NCBI GenBank assembly: GCA_013214025.1
Contig: JABSRN010000068.1
Location: forward strand, 59,432-123,431
DNA: 64,000 bases
Direction: 5' to 3'
Source of the DNA: Polyangiaceae bacterium
Lineage (GTDB): Bacteria; Myxococcota_A; Polyangia; Polyangiales; Polyangiaceae
This document shows positions 28,245 through 37,404 of the stretch, one piece after another (position 1 is the first letter of the stretch; every line of letters starts with the position of its first letter). The position numbers and the translations under genes were made by a program. The notes beneath the pieces were generated by a model. The model was not told the DNA's origin. It did no database searches and worked only from the letters and a program-made list of their open reading frames with translations.

Positions 28245-29359
28245 TGTCGCTCTACGACTCTCGCCGTCGTCGCTACCACGATCAGTTCGACTGGCCGCTG
28301 TTCCTCAGCGTCGTTCTCATCGCTGTGATCGGGGTCGTGAACTTGTACAGCGCCACCAGTCCCTACGCTCTGAGCGGTCGAACCGGGCTCGCCGACGTCT
28401 ACGTCAACCAAGTGTATTGGTTGGTTGTCGGTGGACTGTTGGCCATCTTGGTATCTGTTATCGACTATCGAAACTTCGAGCGGCTAGCCTACGTGCTGTA
28501 TGTCGGGGGGGTAGTTACCCTGCTCTTGGTGTTTGTGCTTGGCGGCGAGATTCGCGGCTCTTCCCGTTGGATCAAATTGGGGAGTTTCACGTTCCAGCCC
28601 AGCGAGTTCATGAAAATATTGGTGATCCTGGCGGTCGCCAAGAACCTATCCGAAGACTCGAAGTCTGAGTCTCGAACCTTAGTGGATCTGCTGCCGGCAG
28701 GTTTTCTCTGCGCGCTGCCCGTCGTTCTGGTCATGAGTCAGCCGGATTTCGGGACATCTACCATCTACACGCTGAGCGTGATGGCGATGATGGCGACGAT
28801 CAAGATCCATCACAAGACCTTGGCGGCACTGGCGGTCAGCGGCGTCCTCGGAGGTATCGGCCTGTGGGAGTATATTTTGCTGCCGTATCAGAAAGCGCGA
28901 GTTACCAGCTTCCTGAATCCGGAACAGGACAAGGACGCTGGCTGGCACGCACTTCAGTCGAAGACGGCTATCGGGAACGGCGGGCTCACCGGCGAAGGGT
29001 TCAAAGAAGGAACGCAGAATCAATTCGGCTTCCTTCCCGATCAATTCTCCGACTTTCCCTTCAGCGTATTTGCTGAGGATCACGGATTCGTTGGGGCCGC
29101 GTCCTTGCTGTTACTCTACGGATTCGTCTGTATTTGGTCGTTCAATGTAGCGGCGTCGGCGAAAGATCGTTTCGGCTCAGCGGTAGCGGTGGGCGTCGGC
29201 GCGATGTTCTTTTGGCATACGTTTTTTAATGTGGGCATGGCCGTGGGGATTATTCCTGTTGTCGGAATCACTCTGCCGCTATTTTCTTACGGTGGGTCGA
29301 GCGTGATCACCGTGTTGGTCGGTTTCGGACTGCTCATGAATATATCCATGCGGAGATAG
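28244..29359 (+). CDS. mrdB: peptidoglycan glycosyltransferase RodA
   Basis: SEDS-family membrane enzyme polymerising lipid II for the elongasome, in complex with PBP2. About ten membrane segments. Signature stretches are QPDFGTS, the large loop with FLPDQFSDFPFSVFAEDHGF (catalytic Asp region) and the closing PLFSYGGSSVITVLVGFGLLMNI. GTG start overlapping the PBP2 stop by one base; 371 aa. Last gene of the shape operon. Confidence 0.96.
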   Translation: MSLYDSRRRRYHDQFDWPLFLSVVLIAVIGVVNLYSATSPYALSGRTGLADVYVNQVYWLVVGGLLAILVSVIDYRNFERLAYVLYVGGVVTLLLVFVLGGEIRGSSRWIKLGSFTFQPSEFMKILVILAVAKNLSEDSKSESRTLVDLLPAGFLCALPVVLVMSQPDFGTSTIYTLSVMAMMATIKIHHKTLAALAVSGVLGGIGLWEYILLPYQKARVTSFLNPEQDKDAGWHALQSKTAIGNGGLTGEGFKEGTQNQFGFLPDQFSDFPFSVFAEDHGFVGAASLLLLYGFVCIWSFNVAASAKDRFGSAVAVGVGAMFFWHTFFNVGMAVGIIPVVGITLPLFSYGGSSVITVLVGFGLLMNISMRR

Positions 29360-29420
29360 TTTCGCTCTTCGTCTGTGGGGAGCGTCGCACTAGTGGCCCC
29401 GCGCCCCACTATGGAGTGGT

Positions 29421-29456
29421 AGTCGACGTGTGGCAGTCGACGACAATCAGTCGACG
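29421..29456. repeat. AGTCGACG triplet with 14-bp period
   Basis: AGTCGACG starts at 29421, 29435 and 29449, between the convergent mrdB and SNF2 genes; the last copy begins at the SNF2 stop. No hairpin with T-tract is visible here. Confidence 0.6.
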
Positions 29457-32400
29457 CGAAACAGATCGTCCAAGTCCATCTTAGTGAGCTTTTTTGCACC
29501 GCCGGAGTCCTCAGTCAGGACGGAAGCGACGAGCTGGCGTTTCTTGTCTTTCAGCTGAAGGATCTTCTCTTCGATCGTGCCGGCAGCGACGAGGCGGTAG
29601 ACCGTGACGACCTTCCTCTGGCCGATGCGATGCGCGCGATCGGAGGCTTGATCCTCGACGGCTGGGTTCCACCAAGGGTCGAAGTGAATCACCGTGTCCG
29701 CGGCCGTCAAGTTCAGCCCGGAACCGCCTGCCTTGAGACTGATGAGGAATGCGGTAACTGTCGGATCCTCTTGAAAGCGATCGATGACTGCCTGACGGTT
29801 GGTGGTGGACCCGTCCAAGTACTCGTAGCGTACTTTGTCTTCGTCCAACGCCGAGCGTACGAGCTTGAGCATTTGCACGAACTGGCTAAAGATCAGAACT
29901 TTGTGCCCACCGGACTCGCATTCCGTCATCAGCTCACGAAGTACTGCGAGTTTCCCGCTGTCATCGTGGGAGAATTGCCGAGGCAATCCCAGCAGGCGCG
30001 GGTCACATGCGGCCTGTCGTAGTTTGGTGAGTCCCGCCAATATGTGGATCTGGCTCTTCGCGAGGCCCTTGTTTTCCACTTCGCCCATGACCTGAGCTCT
30101 GACTTCGCGCATCAACTGCGTGTACACGGCTCGCTGCTCTTTCGGCAGATCGATGATTTTGTTGCTCTCGATCTTCGGAGGTAGATCTTTAGCTACCTCG
30201 TTCTTCGTACGGCGGAGAATGAAGGGATGAATGACCGCCCGAAGCCGTGCGGCCTTCTTCGAATCGCCTTGATCGATGGGTCTAGCGAACTTTTCTTCAA
30301 AGCGTTTCAGCGGCCCGAGTAGACCCGGGCTGACGAACTCGAAGATCGACCAAATTTCAGTGAGCCGGTTCTCGATCGGCGTTCCTGTCAGGGCCAATCG
30401 ACGCGTGGCGGTGAGATCCTTCGCGGCCTGGGCCGTTGCACTGTACGGGTTCTTGATGTTCTGCGCCTCGTCGAGAATGGCGTAGTCGAGCTTTAAGTTT
30501 TTTAGGAAATCGATGTCGCGGCGCAACAACGCGTAGCTGGTGATGATGATGTTGGCGGCGGAGAGCTCGTCCTTCTGCTCTTTGCGCCCGGCGCCGTGCC
30601 ACAGGGCGGTGGTGAGACTGGGGGCGAAGCGCTCGATCTCTCGTTTCCAGTTGTTCACAACGCTCGTCGGAGCGACGATGAGGGCTTTGAAATTCTTGAT
30701 GTCTGGTTTCAGCGACAAGAATAGCGCGATCGTTTGGATGGTCTTGCCGAGCCCCATGTCGTCGGCGAGTACGCCGCCCGATGACATGTCGTGGACAAAT
30801 CGGAGCCAGGCCAATCCCTGTTTCTGGTACGGGCGGAGAGTTGCCTTGAGCCCAGCTGGCTTCTTAATGGCCTTGATGTTGCTGATGGACTCCAGCTTCT
30901 TGAACAGTTGCTTGGTTCCCGCTGCGATGTTCGCGGAGTCTGCCTGCGCGAGCAACTCCTGGACCCTGCCGGCTTGAGATAGGGGGAGCTTGCCCGCTTT
31001 CGATTCCGCGGACATGAGTTCAATTTCTCTGTCCATCAGGGATTTCACTCGGTCCGCGTCGAGCGGCGCGAAAGAGTTGTCGGAGAGGCGTACATATTTT
31101 CGCCCTTCGCGCAGACACTGTTCGATCTCCGAACGGGTGACGCCTACGCCATCGCTCTCCCAGCTGACCTTGAGATTCAGCCAGTCCATACCGCTAGAGA
31201 CGCGAGCACTCATTACCACGGGCGCCGCTCTAACTTGAGCGCCTACCAGTTCTTCCGGCACGTAAAGCTCCCAGCTTTCGGGGAGTGAGCCGATGCCCTC
31301 GGACCAAAACTGGATCGCGTCGTCCCCGCGGGCGATGAATGACTCTCCGCTTTCATTGGGTGTGAGATTGAGCGAGATCAGAGTCTGAGCGGCCTGTTGC
31401 TGGGCGACGATGTCGGTACGAATGCACTTCGCTCGCTTTTGTCCCTCTTGGGGCGGCTCGACAATTACGGGAGGTGACATGCCATCCGCGCGAACCTCGA
31501 CCTCGAGGTCGCCATAGGCTGCTCGGAGCGATACTGACGCCTCCACCAGATTGCCGCCGGCTCGCATGCGGAATTCCGGTGTGAGGTCGATCACGTCGGC
31601 CACTTGGGAGAGATCCGGAAGTGGCGCGCCCACCTCCAGCGCAACTTTCGGAAGGCTGTTGGTGACGAGATCGATTAGGTCGGCCGCGCGTTCTGCGATC
31701 GTTGGACTTCGGATGAGTCGTCGAAGGGCTGCCGGGGAGACCTTCGTGTCGATGGGGCGTGCCACGCCCTCGGTGGTGTCCACGTGCCAGCCGGGAGAGC
31801 CTTCAAACCAGCCCCCTTGAGTGAGGGGATAGGGGCGACCCTCACCGCTAGGTCGGAAGGTGGCCTTCGCGACAATGGTTTCACTGCCAACCATTTCTAG
31901 GTCGAACTGCGGCGCGAGTGGCTCGTCGTCAAAGCGAAGCTGCATGAGGGCGGGTTCGAGCAGGACGCGGGAGTCTTTCAAGCAGCGGAGGAGGTCGGAT
32001 ACATCCTCGCCACGAATATCCACGGCTGGGTGGCGCGGATTTCCGCTCTCGAATCGGACCAAAATTCGAAGGGCATCGCGATCTTGGGTGGGGCTCAGCG
32101 CCTGCCACGTGAGTGCAACACTCGGTAGGAGTGGGGTCCGTGACTCCAGATCGAGCACCGTTACTGTGAGCCCGCCTTGCCGGACGTGCGCGCGGAACTC
32201 TAGTTCCAGGGTTCTGCGAGCGCCGTCGGGAGCGAGCCAGGCGCCCATGCCGGTGGGTTTTGCGCTCGCGTCAGGGCTCGGCAGTGACACTCCGGGGGGG
32301 GCGCCTGCTTGCATTGCCTGGGCGCGCCGTCGCCGTTCTCGCCGGCGTCCAGATTTGGACTCGCTAGGTTGGCTCGCCGGGCTCGGCATTGGCGATTGAG

Positions 32401-32749
32401 ACGGGACGTCTCGCGGCGGACGATCCGCACGCGCTTGGTTGCGCACAGTGATGAGCAGGGCGGCTACGTGTTTGCAGTGCTGTCCGGACTTTTGAAAGGC
32501 AGGACAACTGCACTCGCTGGTGATGCCTTCGCCGCCCAGACGAATACACACCGAGTAGGGATCTTTGTCCGTTCCTTTGACGGTACCGACGGCGTTGTCT
32601 GTATTGACCTGAACACGACTCACCACACGCCGCTTCTCGTAGTCCAAGCCTCGGAGAAAGGTTCGGGCTCCCAGCAGCCGGCGCAGTCCGCGGTCTGAAA
32701 GTGTGGAGAGGGCGTCGGCTATCGAAGACACAGCATGGCTCGCAAACAA
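29447..32749 (-). CDS. SNF2-family helicase with N-terminal SWIM zinc finger
   Basis: 1100-aa DNA/chromatin-type translocase. The SWIM finger is Cys80-x-Cys82-x9-Cys92-x-His94. A Pro/Arg-rich linker (about 105-165) and a 400-residue SNF2-associated middle region follow. The motor has Walker A DDMGLGKT at 663-670 and DEAQ box at 760-763, then motif V/VI in GLNLTAADTVIHFDPWWNPA and QASDRAHRIGQ. Such HepA-like proteins act on RNA polymerase or DNA-bound proteins (family knowledge). The frame opens at a TTG at 32749; a GTG at 32731 is as likely, and neither has a good ribosome-binding site. Confidence 0.93.
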   Translation of the reverse strand: MFASHAVSSIADALSTLSDRGLRRLLGARTFLRGLDYEKRRVVSRVQVNTDNAVGTVKGTDKDPYSVCIRLGGEGITSECSCPAFQKSGQHCKHVAALLITVRNQARADRPPRDVPSQSPMPSPASQPSESKSGRRRERRRRAQAMQAGAPPGVSLPSPDASAKPTGMGAWLAPDGARRTLELEFRAHVRQGGLTVTVLDLESRTPLLPSVALTWQALSPTQDRDALRILVRFESGNPRHPAVDIRGEDVSDLLRCLKDSRVLLEPALMQLRFDDEPLAPQFDLEMVGSETIVAKATFRPSGEGRPYPLTQGGWFEGSPGWHVDTTEGVARPIDTKVSPAALRRLIRSPTIAERAADLIDLVTNSLPKVALEVGAPLPDLSQVADVIDLTPEFRMRAGGNLVEASVSLRAAYGDLEVEVRADGMSPPVIVEPPQEGQKRAKCIRTDIVAQQQAAQTLISLNLTPNESGESFIARGDDAIQFWSEGIGSLPESWELYVPEELVGAQVRAAPVVMSARVSSGMDWLNLKVSWESDGVGVTRSEIEQCLREGRKYVRLSDNSFAPLDADRVKSLMDREIELMSAESKAGKLPLSQAGRVQELLAQADSANIAAGTKQLFKKLESISNIKAIKKPAGLKATLRPYQKQGLAWLRFVHDMSSGGVLADDMGLGKTIQTIALFLSLKPDIKNFKALIVAPTSVVNNWKREIERFAPSLTTALWHGAGRKEQKDELSAANIIITSYALLRRDIDFLKNLKLDYAILDEAQNIKNPYSATAQAAKDLTATRRLALTGTPIENRLTEIWSIFEFVSPGLLGPLKRFEEKFARPIDQGDSKKAARLRAVIHPFILRRTKNEVAKDLPPKIESNKIIDLPKEQRAVYTQLMREVRAQVMGEVENKGLAKSQIHILAGLTKLRQAACDPRLLGLPRQFSHDDSGKLAVLRELMTECESGGHKVLIFSQFVQMLKLVRSALDEDKVRYEYLDGSTTNRQAVIDRFQEDPTVTAFLISLKAGGSGLNLTAADTVIHFDPWWNPAVEDQASDRAHRIGQRKVVTVYRLVAAGTIEEKILQLKDKKRQLVASVLTEDSGGAKKLTKMDLDDLFRVD

Positions 32750-33232
32750 GAGGAGGGGGTCATGGCAGAACTAGAACGTGAGACTGGGGCCTCTGTGGTA
32801 TGGGGCCCGCGGCGGGAGAGAACGGTGAGCACCGTTGACGGTGGAATGCCCGTCGGAAAGACGGGTGTGAGACGGTGCTGCGCTGCTCAGATAGCTAACG
32901 GCACCTTCGTAAGAAGCGGGGCGGACGGGGCTAACGGAGAGCCGACGGCTGAGCCGGTCCGGAACAATCTCCAAGAATAGGAGGACCGCCTGAACTGACC
33001 AATCGCGACTGGCCTCTACCAGCAACGTCCGTAACATCTATCTGCTAGCAGTCAGTCTGGCTGACGGCAACTGCAATTGCCTAGGGCAGTCGGAAATGGC
33101 GGTCGCCGCGACATTGCGCCAAAAACGCCCGGAAATCGCTAATCTTGCTCAAACGAATTGACTCGAGTGGAGACCGTGCAGTTTTGAGCCGCCTGCACCC
33201 ACTGGCGCTACCGCAGACCCAGCATGATGCGA
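32750..33232. other. gene-free interval between SNF2 and motor genes
   Basis: 483 bp between two minus-strand units. No ORF with family features. It should contain the SNF2 promoter and the end of the motor operon transcript. A short GTCAG-tctgg-CTGAC hairpin lies near 33051-33065; there is no T-tract. Confidence 0.5.
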
Positions 33233-33838
33233 TTACTTAGCTTCGCTCTGCATCACCATGAGGTGATACGTGGCGAACTCGTTCTGACCCAGCGTGTAAA
33301 GCACTTCCATGAAAAGTCGATACGGCACGGTGTTGTCGCAAATGATCATCGCCTCGGAACTGGATGCGTCCATGCCCTTGGCCGTAAGAATCGCCTTGTC
33401 CGTCTGTCGTGCGGAGCGAAGCGCGTTGCCGAGCGGGACAATCAACAGTGTGTTCGGATTGCCATTCTTGTGCCGAGCGCCGACGCCGTTCACTAGTGAT
33501 TCCCGTGACGGCAGCTTCAGAACCTGCTCGTTGCCGACCATGATTTGGCTCTTAGAGATCGTGACCTTCACGCCGTCCTGAGCAGGCTCGGTGCGCAGGA
33601 TAGACTTGGGAATCATCAGGTCGTCACTCTGAGGGATTGCGCCGGCAGACTCCCCGAGGGTCTTCAAAAGGAAGACCAGGATGATCGTCATGATGTCGAG
33701 CATCGCCGTGATGTTGAGGTGGTTGACCTCTTCCCCCTTCTGGTTGCGACGAATCGCAGTGCGGAGGGCCGCCTTGTATTGGGCAACCGTCGCACCGGCG
33801 GCAGCTGGTGCTGGATTCGGGGCTTCGGGGTTGCTCAT
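33233..33838 (-). CDS. TolR/ExbD-family motor protein (second of minus operon)
   Basis: 201 aa with one membrane segment (about 42-59; NITAMLDIMTIILVFLL) carrying the proton-path aspartate Asp48, then a periplasmic domain. A 40-residue basic/Ala-Pro cytoplasmic N-terminus precedes it. Part of a TolQ-TolR-TolR set that should use proton flow to move an envelope partner. Four-base overlap with the TolR gene upstream. Confidence 0.85.
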   Translation of the reverse strand: MSNPEAPNPAPAAAGATVAQYKAALRTAIRRNQKGEEVNHLNITAMLDIMTIILVFLLKTLGESAGAIPQSDDLMIPKSILRTEPAQDGVKVTISKSQIMVGNEQVLKLPSRESLVNGVGARHKNGNPNTLLIVPLGNALRSARQTDKAILTAKGMDASSSEAMIICDNTVPYRLFMEVLYTLGQNEFATYHLMVMQSEAK

Positions 33839-34386
33839 CGGGGCACCTTGAAGTTGACCTCTTCGAACAGAGCGTCGCCGTTCGGCGCGTTTCGAAGCGC
33901 ATCCATCACACTGATGATGGTCTGGTAATCAGTGTCGGGGTTGGCCGCCACGGAGAATTGCGTTTCGTCTGCAAACTCGGGAGAGGCCTTCTTCAACTTC
34001 AACGCGCACTCCGTAAGAGCGACGTAGTCGTGTTGCCCGCTCTTCACGGGAATGGTGATGCCACCGCCCTGTCCGGTGCATCCCGACGCAATGTTGCCGC
34101 CGCTCGCCTTGATCGAGATTCCCGGATTGGTAATAAAAACCGTTAGGTTTAGCGCTTGCTTGTCCTGATCTTTACGAACACCACCACCGCCAGCGCTGGG
34201 CGCCCGTGACTGAATCGACGTAATGAACGTCACACTGACGGTAGCCAGTACGAAGATCAGAATATTGATGATGATGTCGAGGAAGGGGACGATATTGAGT
34301 TCGCCCCCCTCCTCGCTCGGATCCAGTTCTGCCGTCTGACTGCTCCGACGAACCTTACTGCGCTGTGCTGCTGAAAGATTACTCAT
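33835..34386 (-). CDS. TolR/ExbD-family motor protein (first of minus operon)
   Basis: 183 aa; membrane segment about 31-54 (NIVPFLDIIINILIFVLATV) with Asp37. The periplasmic part has a Gly-rich patch and ends DALFEEVNFKVP, typical of ExbD. The two Cys residues of the periplasmic domain (in ASGCTGQ and LTECAL) could form a disulfide. Follows the TolQ-type gene by about 43 bp. Confidence 0.87.
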   Translation of the reverse strand: MSNLSAAQRSKVRRSSQTAELDPSEEGGELNIVPFLDIIINILIFVLATVSVTFITSIQSRAPSAGGGGVRKDQDKQALNLTVFITNPGISIKASGGNIASGCTGQGGGITIPVKSGQHDYVALTECALKLKKASPEFADETQFSVAANPDTDYQTIISVMDALRNAPNGDALFEEVNFKVPR

Positions 34387-34429
34387 CGAATTCGGCGAGT
34401 GGACTTGTCAATGGGGGATGCAGCGCGAC

Positions 34430-35098
34430 TTAGCGCGATTGCAAAGTGAGGAGGTTGAAGGTGCGCTCCATTACCGATTCAAGATCGTGCTGGATGTTCT
34501 TCGACCGGGTGTGAAGGATTACGTGTACTGCCATGCAGAACACGGCGATGCCGAGCCCGATGGCGGTGTTGTACATCGCTTCCGCGATACCGTTTGCGAG
34601 CATCGCTTGCTTGTCGGCCCCGGAGAGGCCAGGGGCAGCGATGGCAGCAAAGGTGGCGATAAGCCCGAACACGGTGCCGAGCAGTCCAATCAGCGTCGCG
34701 ATGTTAGCGAGCGACCAGAGTGCACCGATTCGCTTTTCAGCTTCCGGCTTCAATTCGCTGAGCTTCTCGCTGAGAGCGGCGTCGATTTCATCCGGGCCCT
34801 TGTTGGAGTGGGTGAGCCCCGCCTTAACAAGCTGCAGTACTGGGTAGTCGCTGGCTTCGCAAAGCTTGATGGCGCGGTCGATATTTCCCGCGGACACCAG
34901 CTTCTTGATTTGGGCGAAGAACTCATGCGAGTTCACCTTGTACCGCGACGCCTGAAAGTAGAAGCGCTCGATGGTCACTGTCAGCACGATAGCCGAGACG
35001 CACATATTCATGACCATGAAGGTCGGATTGTGCTTGAAGGCCGCCATGAACTGGTCGCTATGCGAAGACCCTTCGGCTGCAAAAAGCAGAAGATGCAT
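34430..35098 (-). CDS. TolQ/ExbB/MotA-family proton channel protein (minus operon)
   Basis: 222 aa with three membrane segments (about 25-45, 128-152, 168-192). The conserved core of segment 2 reads IATLIGLLGTVFGLIATF; segment 3 is ANGIAEAMYNTAIGLGIAVFCM. Forms the pentameric stator with the two TolR proteins downstream. Lead gene of the minus operon. Confidence 0.9.
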   Translation of the reverse strand: MHLLLFAAEGSSHSDQFMAAFKHNPTFMVMNMCVSAIVLTVTIERFYFQASRYKVNSHEFFAQIKKLVSAGNIDRAIKLCEASDYPVLQLVKAGLTHSNKGPDEIDAALSEKLSELKPEAEKRIGALWSLANIATLIGLLGTVFGLIATFAAIAAPGLSGADKQAMLANGIAEAMYNTAIGLGIAVFCMAVHVILHTRSKNIQHDLESVMERTFNLLTLQSR

Positions 35099-36065
35099 TC
35101 CCCGATTCCCTTTCTAAGTGCTCAGCTTCTCATCTGGTCGCTCCCACGATTTCCGTGGGCTACGCCGTGAAGCCTAGAGCTTGAATATAGCGTTCGCTGA
35201 AGAGTGGTTGCAAGGCCCGTGTTCGCGAAGCGCTCATCGGAATTCATTTTCGGCTGGCGCGCGGCCACCTTCGATATGTCCGGCCCAGACCTTCGATATG
35301 TCGGTTGGTGCGCCAGCGGCCGCGCGACACTGCAGTGGAAGCAGGCGTCAGCGTGTGGAGTCGGGACCGTGGTTGGCAACGCGCTTGGCCTGCGCGGCTC
35401 GGTGACCGGGCGCGTTGAAGGTATTGCCGGAAAGATCGAACGGCCGTTTTGTCTTTCGCTCGGCAGCCTAGCTTGAGCCTAGACGCGTTGATCGTGACAG
35501 ATGAGCACCGCTCGAACTGGCGCGCCAACCCTTCAACTGCCCCTCGCTGCACAACCACACTGCGACCATCTGGCTGGGAATGTTAAGCGTGAGACCGCGG
35601 AGACTTAACAGAACCGATTGAGCCGAGGCGTGGCAAAATGCATCATCACGATCGGTCTGGAGGTCGCCAGACCTGCCCCAGGACGTCGATCAGCTGTACG
35701 GATGTGCGCGCATGCAAAACGGGTCGGCCGGCCCGTGTTCGGAAGTGCGTCCACGCTGTTGGCGCGGAGGAGACGCGCTTCCGCCAATGTCTGCGAGGGT
35801 TTCCGGGGTTGAGTCCTCAATTGTGACTATATATCGAGAATCCTAGAACTTTCCGGGCAGATGCGAAGACAGTGTCACTACCCAATCGCGCTTGACGGTG
35901 CTGGGTCTACTTCAGCAAGATGAAGCATCCCGGCCCCGGTGGACATGTCCGTCGAGGCACTTGAATCCAGTCCAGGTGGAGAAAATGTTCGAAGCCTGGC
36001 TAATTGCGGATCGCTCTAGACCCTTAGGTGGGGAGCGGTCGGAAGAAACGAGAAGGTAAGAATCC
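35099..36065. other. 967-bp spacer between the two divergent motor operons
   Basis: No supportable gene. It holds a CCCACG-atttc-CGTGGG hairpin (35143-35159) in the leader of the minus operon, a 14-bp direct repeat (35267-35304) and an AT-rich patch with TATATATCGAGA near 35829. AGAAGG before the ATG at 36066 is the ribosome-binding site of the plus operon. Long for a promoter region, so a non-coding RNA or regulator sites are possible; nothing definite is seen. Confidence 0.55.
35267..35304 (+). repeat. direct repeat ACCTTCGATATGTC, period 22
   Basis: ACCTTCGATATGTC at 35267-35280 and 35289-35302, two helical turns apart, inside the spacer between the divergent motor operons. Spacing fits two protein dimers on one DNA face. 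Confidence 0.6.
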
Positions 36066-36722
36066 ATGCTAGCTGACATGTGGAAGCACTATCAAGAGGG
36101 TGGATGGGCGATGTGGCTCATTCTCTTCTGGCTCATCGCTGCGATCGCCGTCATCGTTGAGCGCACGATCTTTTTGTTCGGTGCGTCGATCAACAAGGAC
36201 GTCTTCATGTCGACTATGCAGAAATGCATTCTCGCCGGCGAAGTCTCCAACGCCGTAAAGATGTGTTCGGCCGCCAATGCGCCGCTGGCACGCATCGTTC
36301 AGGCTGGTCTCGTCAAGGTAAATCGCCCGGACGAAGAAGTTCAGGCTGCCATGGATGAGGCGGCTCTCATTGAGATGCCGAAGATCAACAAGCGTACGGG
36401 CTTCCTCGCCCTGTTCGCCAACCTCGCGATGCTTTGCGGCTTGTTCGGTACCATCGTCGGTCTGATCAAGGCCTTCACCGCGGTCGGCGGCGAAGGCGTT
36501 GACCCAAGCCAGAAAGCTCGGATCCTGGCTGAAGGTATTTCGGAGGCGATGAACTGCACCGCCTTCGGTCTGCTCTCCGCGGTTGTCGCGCTCATGGGCT
36601 TTGCTGCTCTGAACGGCAAGACTCAGGGTATGGAAGACGACATCAACGAGGCTTCTGTTCGCGTCCTCAATCTCGTGGTTCAGAACCGCCAGAAGGTCAA
36701 CCTTCAGGGCCTGGACGGCTAG
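36066..36722 (+). CDS. TolQ/ExbB/MotA-family proton channel protein (plus operon)
   Basis: 218 aa, three membrane segments (about 15-35, 113-140, 160-185). The core reads LAMLCGLFGTIVGLIKAF, and the last segment ISEAMNCTAFGLLSAVVALMGF. Start ATG 36066 with AGAAGG nearby. It mirrors the minus-strand TolQ gene and leads a TolQ-TolR-TolR operon. Confidence 0.9.
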   Translation: MLADMWKHYQEGGWAMWLILFWLIAAIAVIVERTIFLFGASINKDVFMSTMQKCILAGEVSNAVKMCSAANAPLARIVQAGLVKVNRPDEEVQAAMDEAALIEMPKINKRTGFLALFANLAMLCGLFGTIVGLIKAFTAVGGEGVDPSQKARILAEGISEAMNCTAFGLLSAVVALMGFAALNGKTQGMEDDINEASVRVLNLVVQNRQKVNLQGLDG

Positions 36723-36830
36723 GTTTCCTTTCGGTCTACAGCGGGTGCTTTGACGCGCCCGCTGTACGCTGGATTCCTATAGCCGATACGACAAGAACCT
36801 GAACATTGACGAACTGATCGAGGAGCAAAG

Positions 36831-37397
36831 ATGGCTGGTATTGATACGGGCGGAGGACATGGCAAAGGGCGCGCCACGAACCATGAAATTCCGCTTATCC
36901 CGTTCATTGACTTTCTGCTGTGTCTGGTAGCGTTCCTTCTAGTGACCGCTGTTTGGTCCAGAATGGCGCGAGTGAATGCGGACGCGAATGTGCCCGGCCC
37001 GCCCGATCCTGAGAAGGAGTTGGACGATCAGCCTAAGGACAAGACGCTTCACATCGAAGTGCGGGGCGACCGCAAGTTCCAGCTAGTCTGGAAAGAGGGC
37101 ACCACCGTGGTGAACACCATCGATGTGCCTCGGAACGAAGTGAAGATTGGCGACAAGGGCGACATCCGTTTCCCGGATCTAGCCAAGAAGATTAAGACCG
37201 AGTGGGCGAAGAACGGCAGTCACCGCTCTCCCACCGACAAGAAGAAGGACCAAGCGGTTCTTCACGCTGAGAACACCACAGAATTTCATGAGCTGATCGC
37301 CGTGATCGACGCCGTCTACGCCACCACGCGTGACTTCAAGATGGGCGGCAAGACGGATGAACTTTCAGCCTTCAATGTCACCTTCGCGGTGAAGTGA
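36831..37397 (+). CDS. TolR/ExbD-family motor protein (first of plus operon)
   Basis: 188 aa. Membrane segment about 21-42 with Asp27 in IPFIDFLLCLVAFLL. The Gly/His-rich N-terminus is short. The periplasmic domain is highly charged (KDKTLHIEVRGDRKF). It shares the near-identical segment EIPLIPFIDFLLCLV with the next gene, pointing to tandem duplication. 108 bp separate it from the TolQ gene. Confidence 0.86.
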   Translation: MAGIDTGGGHGKGRATNHEIPLIPFIDFLLCLVAFLLVTAVWSRMARVNADANVPGPPDPEKELDDQPKDKTLHIEVRGDRKFQLVWKEGTTVVNTIDVPRNEVKIGDKGDIRFPDLAKKIKTEWAKNGSHRSPTDKKKDQAVLHAENTTEFHELIAVIDAVYATTRDFKMGGKTDELSAFNVTFAVK

Positions 37398-37404
37398 GCT
37401 AACG

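Noticed and set aside
35204..35558. ORFs of 90-104 codons in the motor spacer
   Set aside because: Frames on both strands have equal length and no recognisable start signals or domains.
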